Below are positions 31,712 through 41,799 of a DNA stretch of 50,764 nucleotides, piece by piece. The notes under the pieces were generated by a model. That model made no database searches. It saw only the letters and a program-made list of their open reading frames with translations, and was not told where the DNA came from. The position numbers and the translations under genes are program-made. Origin of the DNA: Gammaproteobacteria bacterium (GTDB taxonomy: Bacteria > Pseudomonadota > Gammaproteobacteria > Xanthomonadales > SZUA-36); NCBI GenBank assembly GCA_030431095.1, contig JAUIJU010000021.1:1-50764 (forward strand), written 5' to 3'. How positions within the stretch are numbered: position 1 is the first letter of the stretch; each line of letters starts with the position of its first letter.

Positions 31712-33409
31712 CTAACGCGTCTGCTTATGCCACCGGCGGACGAGCTGCTTGACGTCGATCTCGGTGCCGCCGTGACGCCAGTTTTTGGTGAAGTCGATGT
31801 CGGCGGAGTTGGGTGGCGGGTTGGGGCGATTGACCTGGAAGCGCACCGGCACCGGTACGCCTTCGCCCATGGCGATCACCTCGCCGGGGGCCAGGCTGGT
31901 CATGGCGGCGAGCACGCCCTGGGCCGAGTCGGGCACCATGGCGCGAACGTATTCCTGGTCATTGGGGTTGGTGGTGCGCAGGCACACGTAGGTGCCGCAC
32001 TGCGCCAGCACCGTTTCCGACACGTCGTGCGGACGTTGGCTGACCACCACCAGGCTGACGCCGTATTTTCGGCCGACCTTGGCGATGCGCTCCATCATCC
32101 GCTTGGCCTGCTTGTAGCGCGGGTGGTCACCGCGCGGGATGTACTCGTGCGCTTCTTCGCAGACCAGCGCGATCGGAAACTCGCGGCACAGCGGGTTCCA
32201 GAAATTGAATTCGAAAGCCAGGCGCGCGATCTGCGCCGTGACCATGGGCGCCACGTCGATCGGCACGGCGCTCAGGTCCAGCACCGTGACGGCGGCCTTC
32301 TTGTCGCCGCCCAGGCCGACGAAATCCTCCATCAGCCCCGCCAGTGAATCGGTGGAGGTGCGGCGCACCGGCCGCAACAGGAAGTCGTAGCGGTTGTCGT
32401 TGAGCAGGCTCTCCATGCGCACCAGCAGCTGGTCGAACTTGCCGAAGGTGGCGGACTTGGTCTTGCCGAAATCGCTGGAGCGCTTGTTGGCGTCCTTGAT
32501 GCGCTGGAACAGGTCGTCCATGCCGAAATACACCGGGGCGTCCACGGTGATCTGGCCCAGGTCGGCGTCGGCATTGGTCTCGCGCTTGAGGTCGATCAGG
32601 CTGGAGCGCAGCAGGGCCTGCTGCACGGCGGCGTTCGGGTCGTCCTCGTCGATGAACAGCTCGCACAGCTCGGCAAAGCTCAGCAACCAGTACGGCACCT
32701 CGAGGTCGCGCGCGTCCAGGCACCGCACCTTGTTCTCCGGGAACGGCGAATGGGCGGCCACGCCCATCTCCTTGTCGCCGTACTCGGCGTGCATGTCCAT
32801 GATGACGATGTGCGCCGAGGGCATGGTGCGCAGGGCGGACTGGATGAAACTGGTCACGGTCCACGATTTACCCGCGCCGGTCTGGCCCAGGATGGCGGCG
32901 TGGCGGCCGAAGAACTTGGAGGCGTCGAAGAACACGTCGGTGGTCTTGGCGGCGCTCAGCTTGCCCACCTTGTAACCGCCTTCGGCATTGTCGGAAAAGA
33001 TGCGTTCGAGCTGCATGCTGGACAGCGCGTGGAGTTCGGCGCCGGAAGTTGGATAGTTGGACACGCCGCGGCGGAAATCGCCGCCCATTTCCATTTCGCC
33101 CAGGGGGCTGAGACGGATCATGTGTTCCACGCGTCCGTCGTTGTCGCGCTCCTGCCAGGTGCCTTCCACCATGACGATCACGTCGTTGCCGTGCTGGGAA
33201 ACCTTCAGGTAGGAACCGACCTGGCCGATGCGCACCTTGTGCATGCCGACCATGCGCTCGGAAACGAACTCGCCGCCGCGGCTGGCCAGGCGAGCGACGA
33301 ACGACTCCCCGTTGACCTCGACCAGGCGGCCGACCAGGGTTTCGCTGTTCTGTGACTTGGGCTTGGTTTGCTTACCGATTTCCACTTCGGCTTCTTTTTC
33401 TGTCAGCAC
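31712..33409 (-). CDS. HerA-like ATPase (FtsK/HerA superfamily)
   Basis: 565 residues from GTG 33409, with AAGGAG 7 bases upstream. An N-terminal barrel (about residues 20-130, the HerA HAS-barrel region) precedes the RecA-like ATPase core: Walker A G175QTGAGKS, Walker B as FPIALVCEEAHEYIP, and sensor/arginine-finger regions SLVVVSQRPHDVSETVLAQC and LRTTNPNDQEYVRAMVPDSA. HerA proteins are hexameric DNA translocases; bacterial ones are often paired with NurA-like nucleases, SIR2 or DUF4297 proteins in defence. No such partner is next to this one, so a stand-alone DNA-handling role is likelier, but this is open. Confidence 0.9.
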   Translation of the reverse strand: MLTEKEAEVEIGKQTKPKSQNSETLVGRLVEVNGESFVARLASRGGEFVSERMVGMHKVRIGQVGSYLKVSQHGNDVIVMVEGTWQERDNDGRVEHMIRLSPLGEMEMGGDFRRGVSNYPTSGAELHALSSMQLERIFSDNAEGGYKVGKLSAAKTTDVFFDASKFFGRHAAILGQTGAGKSWTVTSFIQSALRTMPSAHIVIMDMHAEYGDKEMGVAAHSPFPENKVRCLDARDLEVPYWLLSFAELCELFIDEDDPNAAVQQALLRSSLIDLKRETNADADLGQITVDAPVYFGMDDLFQRIKDANKRSSDFGKTKSATFGKFDQLLVRMESLLNDNRYDFLLRPVRRTSTDSLAGLMEDFVGLGGDKKAAVTVLDLSAVPIDVAPMVTAQIARLAFEFNFWNPLCREFPIALVCEEAHEYIPRGDHPRYKQAKRMMERIAKVGRKYGVSLVVVSQRPHDVSETVLAQCGTYVCLRTTNPNDQEYVRAMVPDSAQGVLAAMTSLAPGEVIAMGEGVPVPVRFQVNRPNPPPNSADIDFTKNWRHGGTEIDVKQLVRRWHKQTR

Positions 33410-33462
33410 TGGGGCTCTCCTTGCCGTGGCGACCCTCTGCGTCGCCGTCTCTGCACCACCCC

Positions 33463-33498
33463 AAAGATTACTGTTTTGAAGGGTTTAGCGCAATCTTT
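33463..33498. promoter_or_regulatory. 7-bp inverted repeat upstream of the herA-like gene
   Basis: AAAGATT (33463-33469) and AATCTTT (33492-33498) are perfect reverse complements in the A+T-rich part of the 244-base gap, 54 bases upstream of the GTG start. Possible operator or promoter zone; otherwise nothing is seen in this gap. Confidence 0.25.
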
Positions 33499-33653
33499 TA
33501 ATAATCAGGCATATCCGGCCCGATCGATTTTCGGATTCAATGTACCGCCTGCGCGAGTCCCGGACCAGACCTGCCCGCCCAACGGGCACGGCCGGCGGCA
33601 TCCCGGCGACACGCTAACTGCCTGAAATTCCCTCACCCTGATACACTTCGTTC

Positions 33654-35843
33654 ATGTCGCTGTGGGCCGAGCTCAGAAGAAGAAACGTGGTGCGCGTGGG
33701 TCTCGCCTACACGCTGGTGGCCTGGATCGTGCTCCAGGTCGTGGATTTCGCCCTCGACGTGATTGACGCGCCCAACTGGATTCTGCAGTTGCTGGTGCTG
33801 CTGGCGGCCCTCGGCCTGCCCGCGGTCGCCCTGTTCGCCTGGGTGTTCGAAATGACCCCGGAAGGCCTCAAGCTCGAGCGCGAGGTGGACCGCAGCCAGT
33901 CGATCACGCCGGAAACCGGCAAAAAGCTCAACCTCGTCATCATCGGCACGCTGGCGCTGGCCGTGGTGCTGCTGAGCTACCGGCAGTTCGTGGCGCCGCC
34001 GGCGTTGGAATCCCCGACCGCGACGCCCGACGCCCAGGTGGCCGCCGCCGACGACGCGGAACAACCGCCTGGCGCCCGTTCCATCGCGGTGCTGCCTTTC
34101 GACGACTATTCCGAGGCCCAGGACCAGGACTATTTCTCCAAGGGCATCGCCGAGGAGGTCCTTAACCTGCTGGCCCAGACCGACGCCCTGCGCGTGGCGG
34201 CGCGCACCTCGTCCTTCGCCCTCGCCGGCGGCAGCGAAGACATCCGTGACATCGGCCGCAAGCTCGACGTGGACACGGTGCTGGAAGGCTCGATCCGCAA
34301 GGCCGGTCCGAAGATCCGCATCACGGCCCAGCTGATCAATGTCGACGACGGCTACCACCTCTGGTCGGAAAGTTACGACCGCGATTACGAAGACATTTTC
34401 CAGATCCAGGACGAGATCGCCGCGGCGATCATGGATTCGCTGCGCGTGCACCTGCTGGAAGAGGAGCAGGCGCGCATCCAGTCCCAGGTGGCCCACGACG
34501 TGGATGCCTACAGCGCCTACCTGATCGGCAGGGAGCGCATGGCCCTGCGTACCCGCGACGACCTCGAGGCCGCCCGCGTCCAGTTCGAAAAGGCCATCGA
34601 GCTGGACCCGGAGTACGCGCCGGCGCGGGTATCCCTCGCGCACGCCTGGCTGCTGTCGGAACAGGAGCAGTACGGCCGCAAGGACATCGACCGGGACGAG
34701 GTCGACCAGGCCATCACCCCACACCTGGAGAAGGCCCTGGAACTGGCGCCCGACAACCCCGAGGCGATCGCCGTGCAGGGTTACCACCACCTGCGTCGTT
34801 TCCGCTATCCCGAGGCCGGGGCGGCTTTCGACCGCGCCCTGGAGCTGAACCCGAACTACGCCGAGGCCTATGCCTGGCGCGCGGAGATCGCCTACGAGGA
34901 CCACCGCTACCTGGACATGCTCGCCGACAAGGAAAAGGCGTACGCGCTGGACCCCATGTCCCTGCAGCTCAGCGCCGACCTGGCCGCCGAGTACCGCAAT
35001 TTCTGGCGCCCGCAGGATGCCGAACGGATCATCCAGCGCATGTTCGATTTGCACCCGGACCACCCGCTCGCCTACCAGGCCGCGATCGCCAACCTGTCCA
35101 ACCATGGGCGTTACGGCGAAGCGATGCTGACCATGCAGAAAGCCATCGAAACCAACCCGGACAACGAGGGCTTCCTGCGCTGGGAGGGATGGCTCTACCT
35201 GCTGCTCGGCATGACCGACGAGGCCGCGGAACATGGCAGCGACCAGTCCCGCTTCATCGCGGCCCTGGTGCGCGAGGATTTCGACACGGCGAACGAGATG
35301 CTGCGGGAGGCGCTCGCCGACGAAGACGTGGAAGACGTGGAAGACGACTGGTACGGCCTGGCCCGCTGGCTGTACAGCGTGGAACGGGGCGAGTCATCCG
35401 TGCAGCAGCTGAACCGCTACGTACAGCTGGATCTCCAGCGCATGGCCGACGAGGGTTTCCCCTGGCAGGAACGCTGCCTGCCCTACCTGATTCACGACCT
35501 GCGCACCGTCGGGCAGCCGGACAGCGCCGACCCCATGATGGACAGCTGCCGCGAAGGCATCGAGAAACGCTTCGAGGCGCGCTACCTGTGCCCCTGTAGC
35601 CTGAACTACGTGGTGCTGTTCACGATTCTCGACGGGCGCATGGACGAGGCCGTGGAACGTGCCGATTTCTGGCTCAGCAACGGTGACTCCGATTTCTCCC
35701 TGCACCTGGACCCGATCTTCGCCGAACTGTCCGAACGACCCGAGTACGACGAGCTGCTGGCGCGCAACGCCGCCCAGATCCAGCGCCAGCGGGCTATCTT
35801 CCTGGCCGGCGCCGACGTGGTGCACGACACCGCCCACCCGTGA
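33654..35843 (+). CDS. Membrane protein with FlgO-like domain and TPR repeats
   Basis: 729 residues. It starts MSLWAELRRRNVVRVGLAYT, a start shared by a large family of membrane TPR proteins often annotated as adenylate-cyclase-like. Three membrane segments (near residues 17-37, 45-65 and 95-110) are followed by a FlgO/TolB-N-like domain (about residues 143-260, SIAVLPFDDYSEAQDQDYFS onward) and many TPR units to about residue 540. No cyclase catalytic domain or DNA-binding domain is present, so the adenylate cyclase name would be wrong. It probably serves as a periplasmic or membrane scaffold. Monocistronic. Confidence 0.85.
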   Translation: MSLWAELRRRNVVRVGLAYTLVAWIVLQVVDFALDVIDAPNWILQLLVLLAALGLPAVALFAWVFEMTPEGLKLEREVDRSQSITPETGKKLNLVIIGTLALAVVLLSYRQFVAPPALESPTATPDAQVAAADDAEQPPGARSIAVLPFDDYSEAQDQDYFSKGIAEEVLNLLAQTDALRVAARTSSFALAGGSEDIRDIGRKLDVDTVLEGSIRKAGPKIRITAQLINVDDGYHLWSESYDRDYEDIFQIQDEIAAAIMDSLRVHLLEEEQARIQSQVAHDVDAYSAYLIGRERMALRTRDDLEAARVQFEKAIELDPEYAPARVSLAHAWLLSEQEQYGRKDIDRDEVDQAITPHLEKALELAPDNPEAIAVQGYHHLRRFRYPEAGAAFDRALELNPNYAEAYAWRAEIAYEDHRYLDMLADKEKAYALDPMSLQLSADLAAEYRNFWRPQDAERIIQRMFDLHPDHPLAYQAAIANLSNHGRYGEAMLTMQKAIETNPDNEGFLRWEGWLYLLLGMTDEAAEHGSDQSRFIAALVREDFDTANEMLREALADEDVEDVEDDWYGLARWLYSVERGESSVQQLNRYVQLDLQRMADEGFPWQERCLPYLIHDLRTVGQPDSADPMMDSCREGIEKRFEARYLCPCSLNYVVLFTILDGRMDEAVERADFWLSNGDSDFSLHLDPIFAELSERPEYDELLARNAAQIQRQRAIFLAGADVVHDTAHP

Positions 35844-35855
35844 CCTTCGCCACTG

Positions 35856-35872
35856 TGCGCGCGGGCCGCGCA
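35856..35872 (+). terminator. Hairpin after the TPR gene
   Basis: TGCGCG (35856-35861), loop CGGGC, CGCGCA (35867-35872), with TTTT ten bases further on. It lies 13 bases after the stop of the TPR gene. A weak intrinsic terminator is possible. Confidence 0.35.
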
Positions 35873-35883
35873 GGCCTAGCCTT

Positions 35884-35913
35884 TTGCCCGCCTTCACCGT
35901 CTTGCAGTACAGT
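35884..35913 (+). promoter_or_regulatory. Putative promoter of the tldD-moxR block
   Basis: TTGCCC (35884-35889), an 18-base spacer, TACAGT (35908-35913). A purine-rich GAGGGAG ribosome site lies 5 bases before the ATG at 35979. By hexamer similarity only. Confidence 0.4.
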
Positions 35914-35978
35914 GTCGGCCCCCGGCCCGGACTGCGTCCCGGCCCCATAACACCCATCCCAACCCCGAGGGAGACACA

Positions 35979-37610
35979 ATGGACAGACGGGATTTCGTCA
36001 AACTGACCGGCATCGGCGCCGCCGGCCTCATGCTGCCGATCACCGGCCGCATGGTGACCGCCGCGGAGCTGGTGGAAGCCGGCATGGACTTCGCCACCAA
36101 GAAATCACTCTCCAATGTTGCACTGGAGGCGGCCACCAAGGCGGGCGCCACATACGCCGACGCACGCATCGGCCGCTACCTGAACCAGTTCATCACCGCG
36201 CAGGAAAAGCGCGTGGACAACATCGTGAACACCGAGTCGGTGGGCGTCGGGGTCCGCGTGATCGCCAATGGCACCTGGGGCTTCGCCGCCACCTCCGAGA
36301 TGACGCCGGATGCCATTGCGAAAGCCGCCACCACGGCGGTGGCCGTGGCCAGGGCCAACTCCAAGTTCCAGAGTGAACCCGTGCAGCTTGCGCCGGTGAC
36401 CGGCGCTGGTGACGTGCAGTGGCGCACGCCCATCGAGAAGAGCTGTTTCGAGGTGCCCATCCAGGACAAGGTCGACCTGCTGCTGGCCGTGAACAACGCC
36501 GCGCTGGACAACGGCGCAAACTACATCACCTCGGTGCTGTTCCAGGTCAACGAGCAGAAGTTCTTCGCCTCGACCGACGGTTCCTACATCGACCAGGACG
36601 TGCATCGCCTGTGGGCCCCGTTCTTCGCCACCGCGATCGGCGCCGCCGGCTTCAAGCAGCGCAGCGGCCTGAGCAACCCGGTGGGCATGGGCTTCGAATA
36701 CCTCGAGCCGGACCCGGCCGAGCAGATCCAGGTACAGGGCGCCAACGTGGGCTACCGCTATGCCTACGACATGGTCCGCGACGCGAAAGAGGCCGGCCAG
36801 CAACTGCAGGCCAAGCTGAAAGCACGCTCCGTGGAGCCGGGCAAGTACGACCTGGTGCTCGACCCGCACCACCTGATGCTGACCATCCACGAGTCGGTCG
36901 GCCACCCCCTGGAACTGGACCGCGTGCTGGGCTACGAGGCCAACTACGCCGGCACCAGTTTCGCCACCCTGGACAAGTGGAAGAGCGGCAATTTCCAGTA
37001 CGGCTCCGACATCGTCAACCTGTTTGCCGACAAGACCCAGAAGCACTCGCTGGGCTACGTCGAGTACGACGACGAAGGCGTCAAGACGAAGGAGTGGGAC
37101 CTGGTGAAGGACGGCATCTTGGTGAACTACCAGGCCATCCGCGACCAGGTGCACATGATCGACCAGGACGAATCACACGGTTGCTGCTACGCGCAGAGCT
37201 GGTCCGACGTGCAGTTCCAGCGCATGCCCAACGTGTCGCTGCGTCCCAATGCCGAGGACCTCAGTGCGGACGACATCATCAAGGACGTGGAGAACGGCAT
37301 TTACATCGTGGGCCGCGGCTCGTTCTCCATCGACCAGCAGCGCTACAACTTTCAGTTCGGCGGCCAGCTGTTCTACGAGATCAAGGACGGCAAGATCACC
37401 GAGCAGATCGAGGACGTGGCCTACCAGTCCAACACCCAGGAGTTCTGGAATTCCTGCGTCGCCATGGCCGGTGAATCGGACTACCGCCTGGGCGGGTCGT
37501 TCTTCGACGGCAAGGGTCAGCCCTCGCAGGTCAGCGCCGTGTCACACGGCTGCCCGACCACCCGTTTCAACGACGTCAACGTCATCAACACGGCCCGCAA
37601 GGTCGGCTGA
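35979..37610 (+). CDS. TldD-like metalloprotease with twin-arginine signal
   Basis: 543 residues, longer than E. coli TldD (481) because of an N-terminal extension. The start is a twin-arginine signal (MDRRDFVKLTGIGAAG, then a hydrophobic run to about residue 28), so the protein should be exported folded. The metal site is H304-E305-S-V-G-H309 in LTIHESVGHPLELDRVLGYE, matching the HExxxH of TldD. The C-terminal SHGCPTTRFNDVNVIN is also typical. TldD pairs with TldE (PmbA) to cleave unfolded peptides, for example in microcin B17 maturation and CcdA degradation. Export is the unusual feature. The partner gene follows 23 bases later. Confidence 0.93.
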   Translation: MDRRDFVKLTGIGAAGLMLPITGRMVTAAELVEAGMDFATKKSLSNVALEAATKAGATYADARIGRYLNQFITAQEKRVDNIVNTESVGVGVRVIANGTWGFAATSEMTPDAIAKAATTAVAVARANSKFQSEPVQLAPVTGAGDVQWRTPIEKSCFEVPIQDKVDLLLAVNNAALDNGANYITSVLFQVNEQKFFASTDGSYIDQDVHRLWAPFFATAIGAAGFKQRSGLSNPVGMGFEYLEPDPAEQIQVQGANVGYRYAYDMVRDAKEAGQQLQAKLKARSVEPGKYDLVLDPHHLMLTIHESVGHPLELDRVLGYEANYAGTSFATLDKWKSGNFQYGSDIVNLFADKTQKHSLGYVEYDDEGVKTKEWDLVKDGILVNYQAIRDQVHMIDQDESHGCCYAQSWSDVQFQRMPNVSLRPNAEDLSADDIIKDVENGIYIVGRGSFSIDQQRYNFQFGGQLFYEIKDGKITEQIEDVAYQSNTQEFWNSCVAMAGESDYRLGGSFFDGKGQPSQVSAVSHGCPTTRFNDVNVINTARKVG

Positions 37611-37633
37611 TCCGGATCCCAGGAGACTGAATC

Positions 37634-39010
37634 ATGGCAATTTACACTGAAAGCGAAGCCAGGGATCTGCTGAGCCGGGTCCTGGCGTTTTCCAAGGCCG
37701 ACGAATGCGAGGCCAACCTCGACGGATCGATCGCCGGCAACATTCGCTACGCGCGCAACACCGTGTCCACCTCGGGCGTGGTCAGCGACGTGAACCTGGC
37801 GGTGCAGTCCAGCTTCGGCAAGCGGGTCGGCGTGGCCACCATCAACGAGTTCGATGACGCCTCGCTGGAAAAAGTGGTGCGTCGCTCCGAGGAACTGGCG
37901 AGACTCGCGCCCGAGAACGAGGAATTCATGCCCAACCTGGGACCGGCCGAGTACGACAGCGTGGACGCCTGGAGCGAATCCACCGCCGGCGTCACACCCG
38001 AAGACCGGGCCGAGGCAGCCGATGCCAGCATCGCGCCGTCCAAGGCGAACGACCTGGTGGCCGCCGGATTCCTGAACGACGCCAAGGGCTTCAACGCGGT
38101 CATGAACAGCTCCGGCATGTTCGCCTATCACCGCAGCACCAACGTGGACTTCACGGTGACCATCCGCACCAGCGACGGCCGCGGTTCCGGCTGGGCCACG
38201 CGTGACTACAACGACATCGACAAGCTCGATACCGGCACCGCCTCGGCCATCGCCATCCAGAAAGCGAAGGACTCGGTGGACACCAGGGAGATGGAGCCGG
38301 GCAAGTACACGGTGATTCTCGAACCCGCCGCCAGCGTCACCCTGCTGGGCAACATGGCCGGCAACATGGGCCAGCGCGCGGCCGACGAGGGCCGCTCCTT
38401 CCTGAGCAAGAAGGCGCCGGAAGGCGAGGAACTGCCCGAGGACGCACCGCGCAACCGGGTCGGCGAGAAGCTGTTCGATGAACGCGTGACCATCTGGAGC
38501 GACCCGCAGCACCCGGAGGTACCCACGGCGCCCTGGTCCGGTGACGGGGCCCCTGTCGGCAAAACGATGTGGATCGAGAACGGCGTGGTCAAGACCCTGC
38601 CCAACTCGCGCTACTGGGCGGAGAAAACCGGCGTGCCCTACGTGCCCACCGCCTACACGGGCGGCGGTCTGTTCGGCGGCGGCCAGCAAATGATCATGGC
38701 CGGCGGTGACGCCAGCCTGGAAGACATGATCCGTGACACGCGCCGTGGCGTGCTGGTCACGCGGCTGTGGTACATCCGCCAGCTCGATCCCCAGACCCTG
38801 CTCTACACGGGCCTGACCCGCGACGGCACGTTCTATATCGAGGACGGCGAGATCAAGTACCCGATCAAGAACTTCCGCTTCAACGAGTCGCCGATCGTGA
38901 TGCTGAACAACATCGAGGAACTGGGCAAGCCGGTGCGCATCAACGGCTCCATGATTCCGCCGATGAAGATTCGGGACTTCACCTTCTCGAGCCTGTCGGA
39001 CGCCGTGTAA
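37634..39010 (+). CDS. TldE/PmbA-like protease subunit
   Basis: 458 residues, the usual size for TldE/PmbA (450). A good AGGAG lies upstream of the ATG. It shares the two-domain fold of TldD but lacks the HExxxH metal motif, as expected for the non-catalytic partner. Recognisable parts include ARNTVSTSGVVSDVNLAVQS near the start and RGVLVTRLWYIRQLDPQTLL and YTGLTRDGTFYIEDGEIKYP in the C-terminal third. No signal peptide or Tat motif is present. If it functions with the Tat-signal TldD outside the cytoplasm, it would have to be carried along as a pre-formed complex. Confidence 0.92.
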   Translation: MAIYTESEARDLLSRVLAFSKADECEANLDGSIAGNIRYARNTVSTSGVVSDVNLAVQSSFGKRVGVATINEFDDASLEKVVRRSEELARLAPENEEFMPNLGPAEYDSVDAWSESTAGVTPEDRAEAADASIAPSKANDLVAAGFLNDAKGFNAVMNSSGMFAYHRSTNVDFTVTIRTSDGRGSGWATRDYNDIDKLDTGTASAIAIQKAKDSVDTREMEPGKYTVILEPAASVTLLGNMAGNMGQRAADEGRSFLSKKAPEGEELPEDAPRNRVGEKLFDERVTIWSDPQHPEVPTAPWSGDGAPVGKTMWIENGVVKTLPNSRYWAEKTGVPYVPTAYTGGGLFGGGQQMIMAGGDASLEDMIRDTRRGVLVTRLWYIRQLDPQTLLYTGLTRDGTFYIEDGEIKYPIKNFRFNESPIVMLNNIEELGKPVRINGSMIPPMKIRDFTFSSLSDAV

Positions 39011-39025
39011 GCAACACCAGGATTT

Positions 39026-39067
39026 GGGGTCGGATCCCGTTAAAGGTATTGAACGGGATCCGACCCC
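39026..39067. repeat. 16-bp perfect inverted repeat, REP-like element or terminator
   Basis: GGGGTCGGATCCCGTT (39026-39041) and its exact complement (39052-39067) flank a 10-base loop. It starts 16 bases after the tldE stop. CTGACCCC at 39073-39080 follows. The GGGGTC ends resemble REP palindromes mobilised by RAYT transposases. It would also act as a strong RNA stem between tldE and the DUF4159 gene, without a T-run. Confidence 0.6.
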
Positions 39068-39090
39068 GGATTCTGACCCCCGGTTTCCTG

Positions 39091-39792
39091 ATGATGATGA
39101 AGCGCCGCGACCTGCTCCAATCCGTCCTGGCGGCCCTGCCGGCGGCGGCGCTTGCACCCGGTGTGCTGCGCGCGGCCGACGCCGACTTTTACTTCACCCG
39201 CCTGAGCTATGAATCCGGTGACTGGGACGTGGACGAACGCGCGCCCTCCAACATCCTCAACGCGCTGATCGAATACACGACGATTCGTGTCGACCTGCAG
39301 GAGCGGGTCGTGGCCCTGGCCGACCCGGGCATGCTGACGGCGCCGTTCTGCTACATGGCCGGGCGCCGGCTGCTGCGCTTCAACCATGGCGAGAAACAGA
39401 ATTTCGAAACCTACGTGCGCAATGGCGGCTTCGTGTTCGTGGACGACTGCAACCACGACATCGACGGCCTGTTCGCGCGCAGCTTCGAGGAACAGATGGC
39501 GGAGCTGTTCGGTGCGGACGCGCTGCAGAAGATTCCCAACGACCACCCGCTGTACTCCTCGTTCTTCGAGTTCGACGGCCCGCCGCGCACCGCGCAGGAG
39601 CTCAACGGCTGGGGCGACGACCTGGTGCACGAATACCTGAAAGCCATCGAGATCGATGGCCGCATCGCCGTGCTCTACAGCAACAAGGACTACGGCTGTG
39701 AATGGGATTACGACTTCCGCAACAAGCGCTTCATGGTGAATGACAACACGCGGTTCGCGGTGAATATCGTGGTGTATGCGATGACGGCGTGA
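39091..39792 (+). CDS. DUF4159 domain protein with twin-arginine signal
   Basis: 233 residues from ATG 39091 (ATG 39094 and 39097 are equally possible; no ribosome site is visible, and the frame stays open upstream to 38767 but only antisense to sense in tldE). The start MKRRDLLQSVLAALPAAALA is a Tat-type signal ending near LRAADA. The mature part is DUF4159: DFYFTRLSYESGDWDVDERA, then YVRNGGFVFVDDCNHDID and the late block RIAVLYSNKDYGCEWDYDFR. DUF4159 proteins commonly sit beside MoxR/DUF58/BatA genes. The fold resembles glutamine-amidotransferase-like domains; no enzymatic role is known. Probably periplasmic. Confidence 0.85.
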   Translation: MMMKRRDLLQSVLAALPAAALAPGVLRAADADFYFTRLSYESGDWDVDERAPSNILNALIEYTTIRVDLQERVVALADPGMLTAPFCYMAGRRLLRFNHGEKQNFETYVRNGGFVFVDDCNHDIDGLFARSFEEQMAELFGADALQKIPNDHPLYSSFFEFDGPPRTAQELNGWGDDLVHEYLKAIEIDGRIAVLYSNKDYGCEWDYDFRNKRFMVNDNTRFAVNIVVYAMTA

Positions 39793-39841
39793 ACAGGAAC
39801 GCTCGCACCGGGTAGCCGCACGGTGGAACGGGCAGGAGCCA

Positions 39842-40846
<1,005 letters not shown>

Positions 40847-40865
40847 GACGCCCGGGCAGCCCGCG

Positions 40866-41762
40866 GTGGAACGCTTCATCGACCCCCGCACCCTGGCCCG
40901 GGTGCGTGACATGCCACTGGTGGCGCGCACCGTGGCGGACGGGTTCATGCACGGTATCCAGCCCAGCCACCAGCGCGGCGTCGGCATCGAGTTCAGCCAG
41001 TACCGCGCCTACGAGCCGGGCGACGACCCGTCGCGCATCGACTGGAAACTGTACGCCCGTTCCGACCGCTACTTCGTGCGCGAAGCGGAGCGGGAAAGTG
41101 AAATCGCCATCTGGTTCGTGTTCGACTGCAGCGCCTCGATGGCGCAGCGCAGCGACCAGGGCGCGTGGTCCCGGTTCGACTACGCGCGCCACCTGCTGGC
41201 CACGCTGGCGTACCTGGCCGTGGGCCAGGGCGACCTGGTGGGCTTCCTGTCGCTGTCGAGCGAAGAGCGGCACTTTCTGCCGCCGGGCACAGGCGACCGC
41301 CAGTGGCACCGCGTGCTGCGGGAGTTGCACCGGGTGCAACCCGGCGGACGCTTTCCCGATACCCCCCAGCTCGAAAGCCACATGGCGCGGTTGCAGGTGC
41401 CGGGCCTGGTCATCCTGGTCAGCGATTTTCACCAGTCCGCGGACGAAATCCACGCCTTCGTGCGGCGCGTGTCCACCACCCACAACGAGGTGGCCGGCCT
41501 GCAGCTGCTGTGCGACGACGAGCTCGCCTTTCCCTACGACGGGCCGACGCGCTTCGAGGACCTGGAAACCGGCGAGACCGTGCTGGTCAGCGGACGCGCC
41601 GCCCGTGAAGGCTACCTGGCCGCGCAGGCCGCCTACCAGGACCGCCTGGTCCGCTCGCTGGGCCTGCTCGACGTGCGCCTGGACACGGTGAACGTCGACC
41701 AGCCCATGGACCAGGCCATGTACGCCTTCCTGGAGCGTCGCCGGAAGCGGCTGGACGCCTGA
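40866..41762 (+). CDS. DUF58 domain protein (VWA-like MoxR partner)
   Basis: 298 residues from GTG 40866. The DUF58 signature is seen as GVGIEFSQYRAYEPGDDPSR followed by IDWKLYARSDRYFVREAE. The von Willebrand A-like core has a MIDAS metal motif D-C-S-A-S (FVFDCSASMAQRS) and a later VSDFHQSADE. No membrane segment, so it is probably cytoplasmic and peripheral. DUF58 proteins couple MoxR ATPases to membrane complexes. The spacing (19 bases from moxR, 37 to the BatA-like gene) implies one operon. Confidence 0.92.
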   Translation: MERFIDPRTLARVRDMPLVARTVADGFMHGIQPSHQRGVGIEFSQYRAYEPGDDPSRIDWKLYARSDRYFVREAERESEIAIWFVFDCSASMAQRSDQGAWSRFDYARHLLATLAYLAVGQGDLVGFLSLSSEERHFLPPGTGDRQWHRVLRELHRVQPGGRFPDTPQLESHMARLQVPGLVILVSDFHQSADEIHAFVRRVSTTHNEVAGLQLLCDDELAFPYDGPTRFEDLETGETVLVSGRAAREGYLAAQAAYQDRLVRSLGLLDVRLDTVNVDQPMDQAMYAFLERRRKRLDA

Positions 41763-41799
41763 TGCCCCGCACCGTCACGCCAGGCGCGCGTCGCCCGTC

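Noticed and set aside
31712-33409. A HerA-based defence island
   Set aside because: No nuclease, SIR2, DUF4297 or other defence gene is adjacent, so only the ATPase is reported.
38767-39090. N-terminal extension of the DUF4159 protein into tldE and through the inverted repeat
   Set aside because: The first 108 codons are an out-of-frame reading of tldE and the repeat. The Tat signal at 39091 marks the true start.
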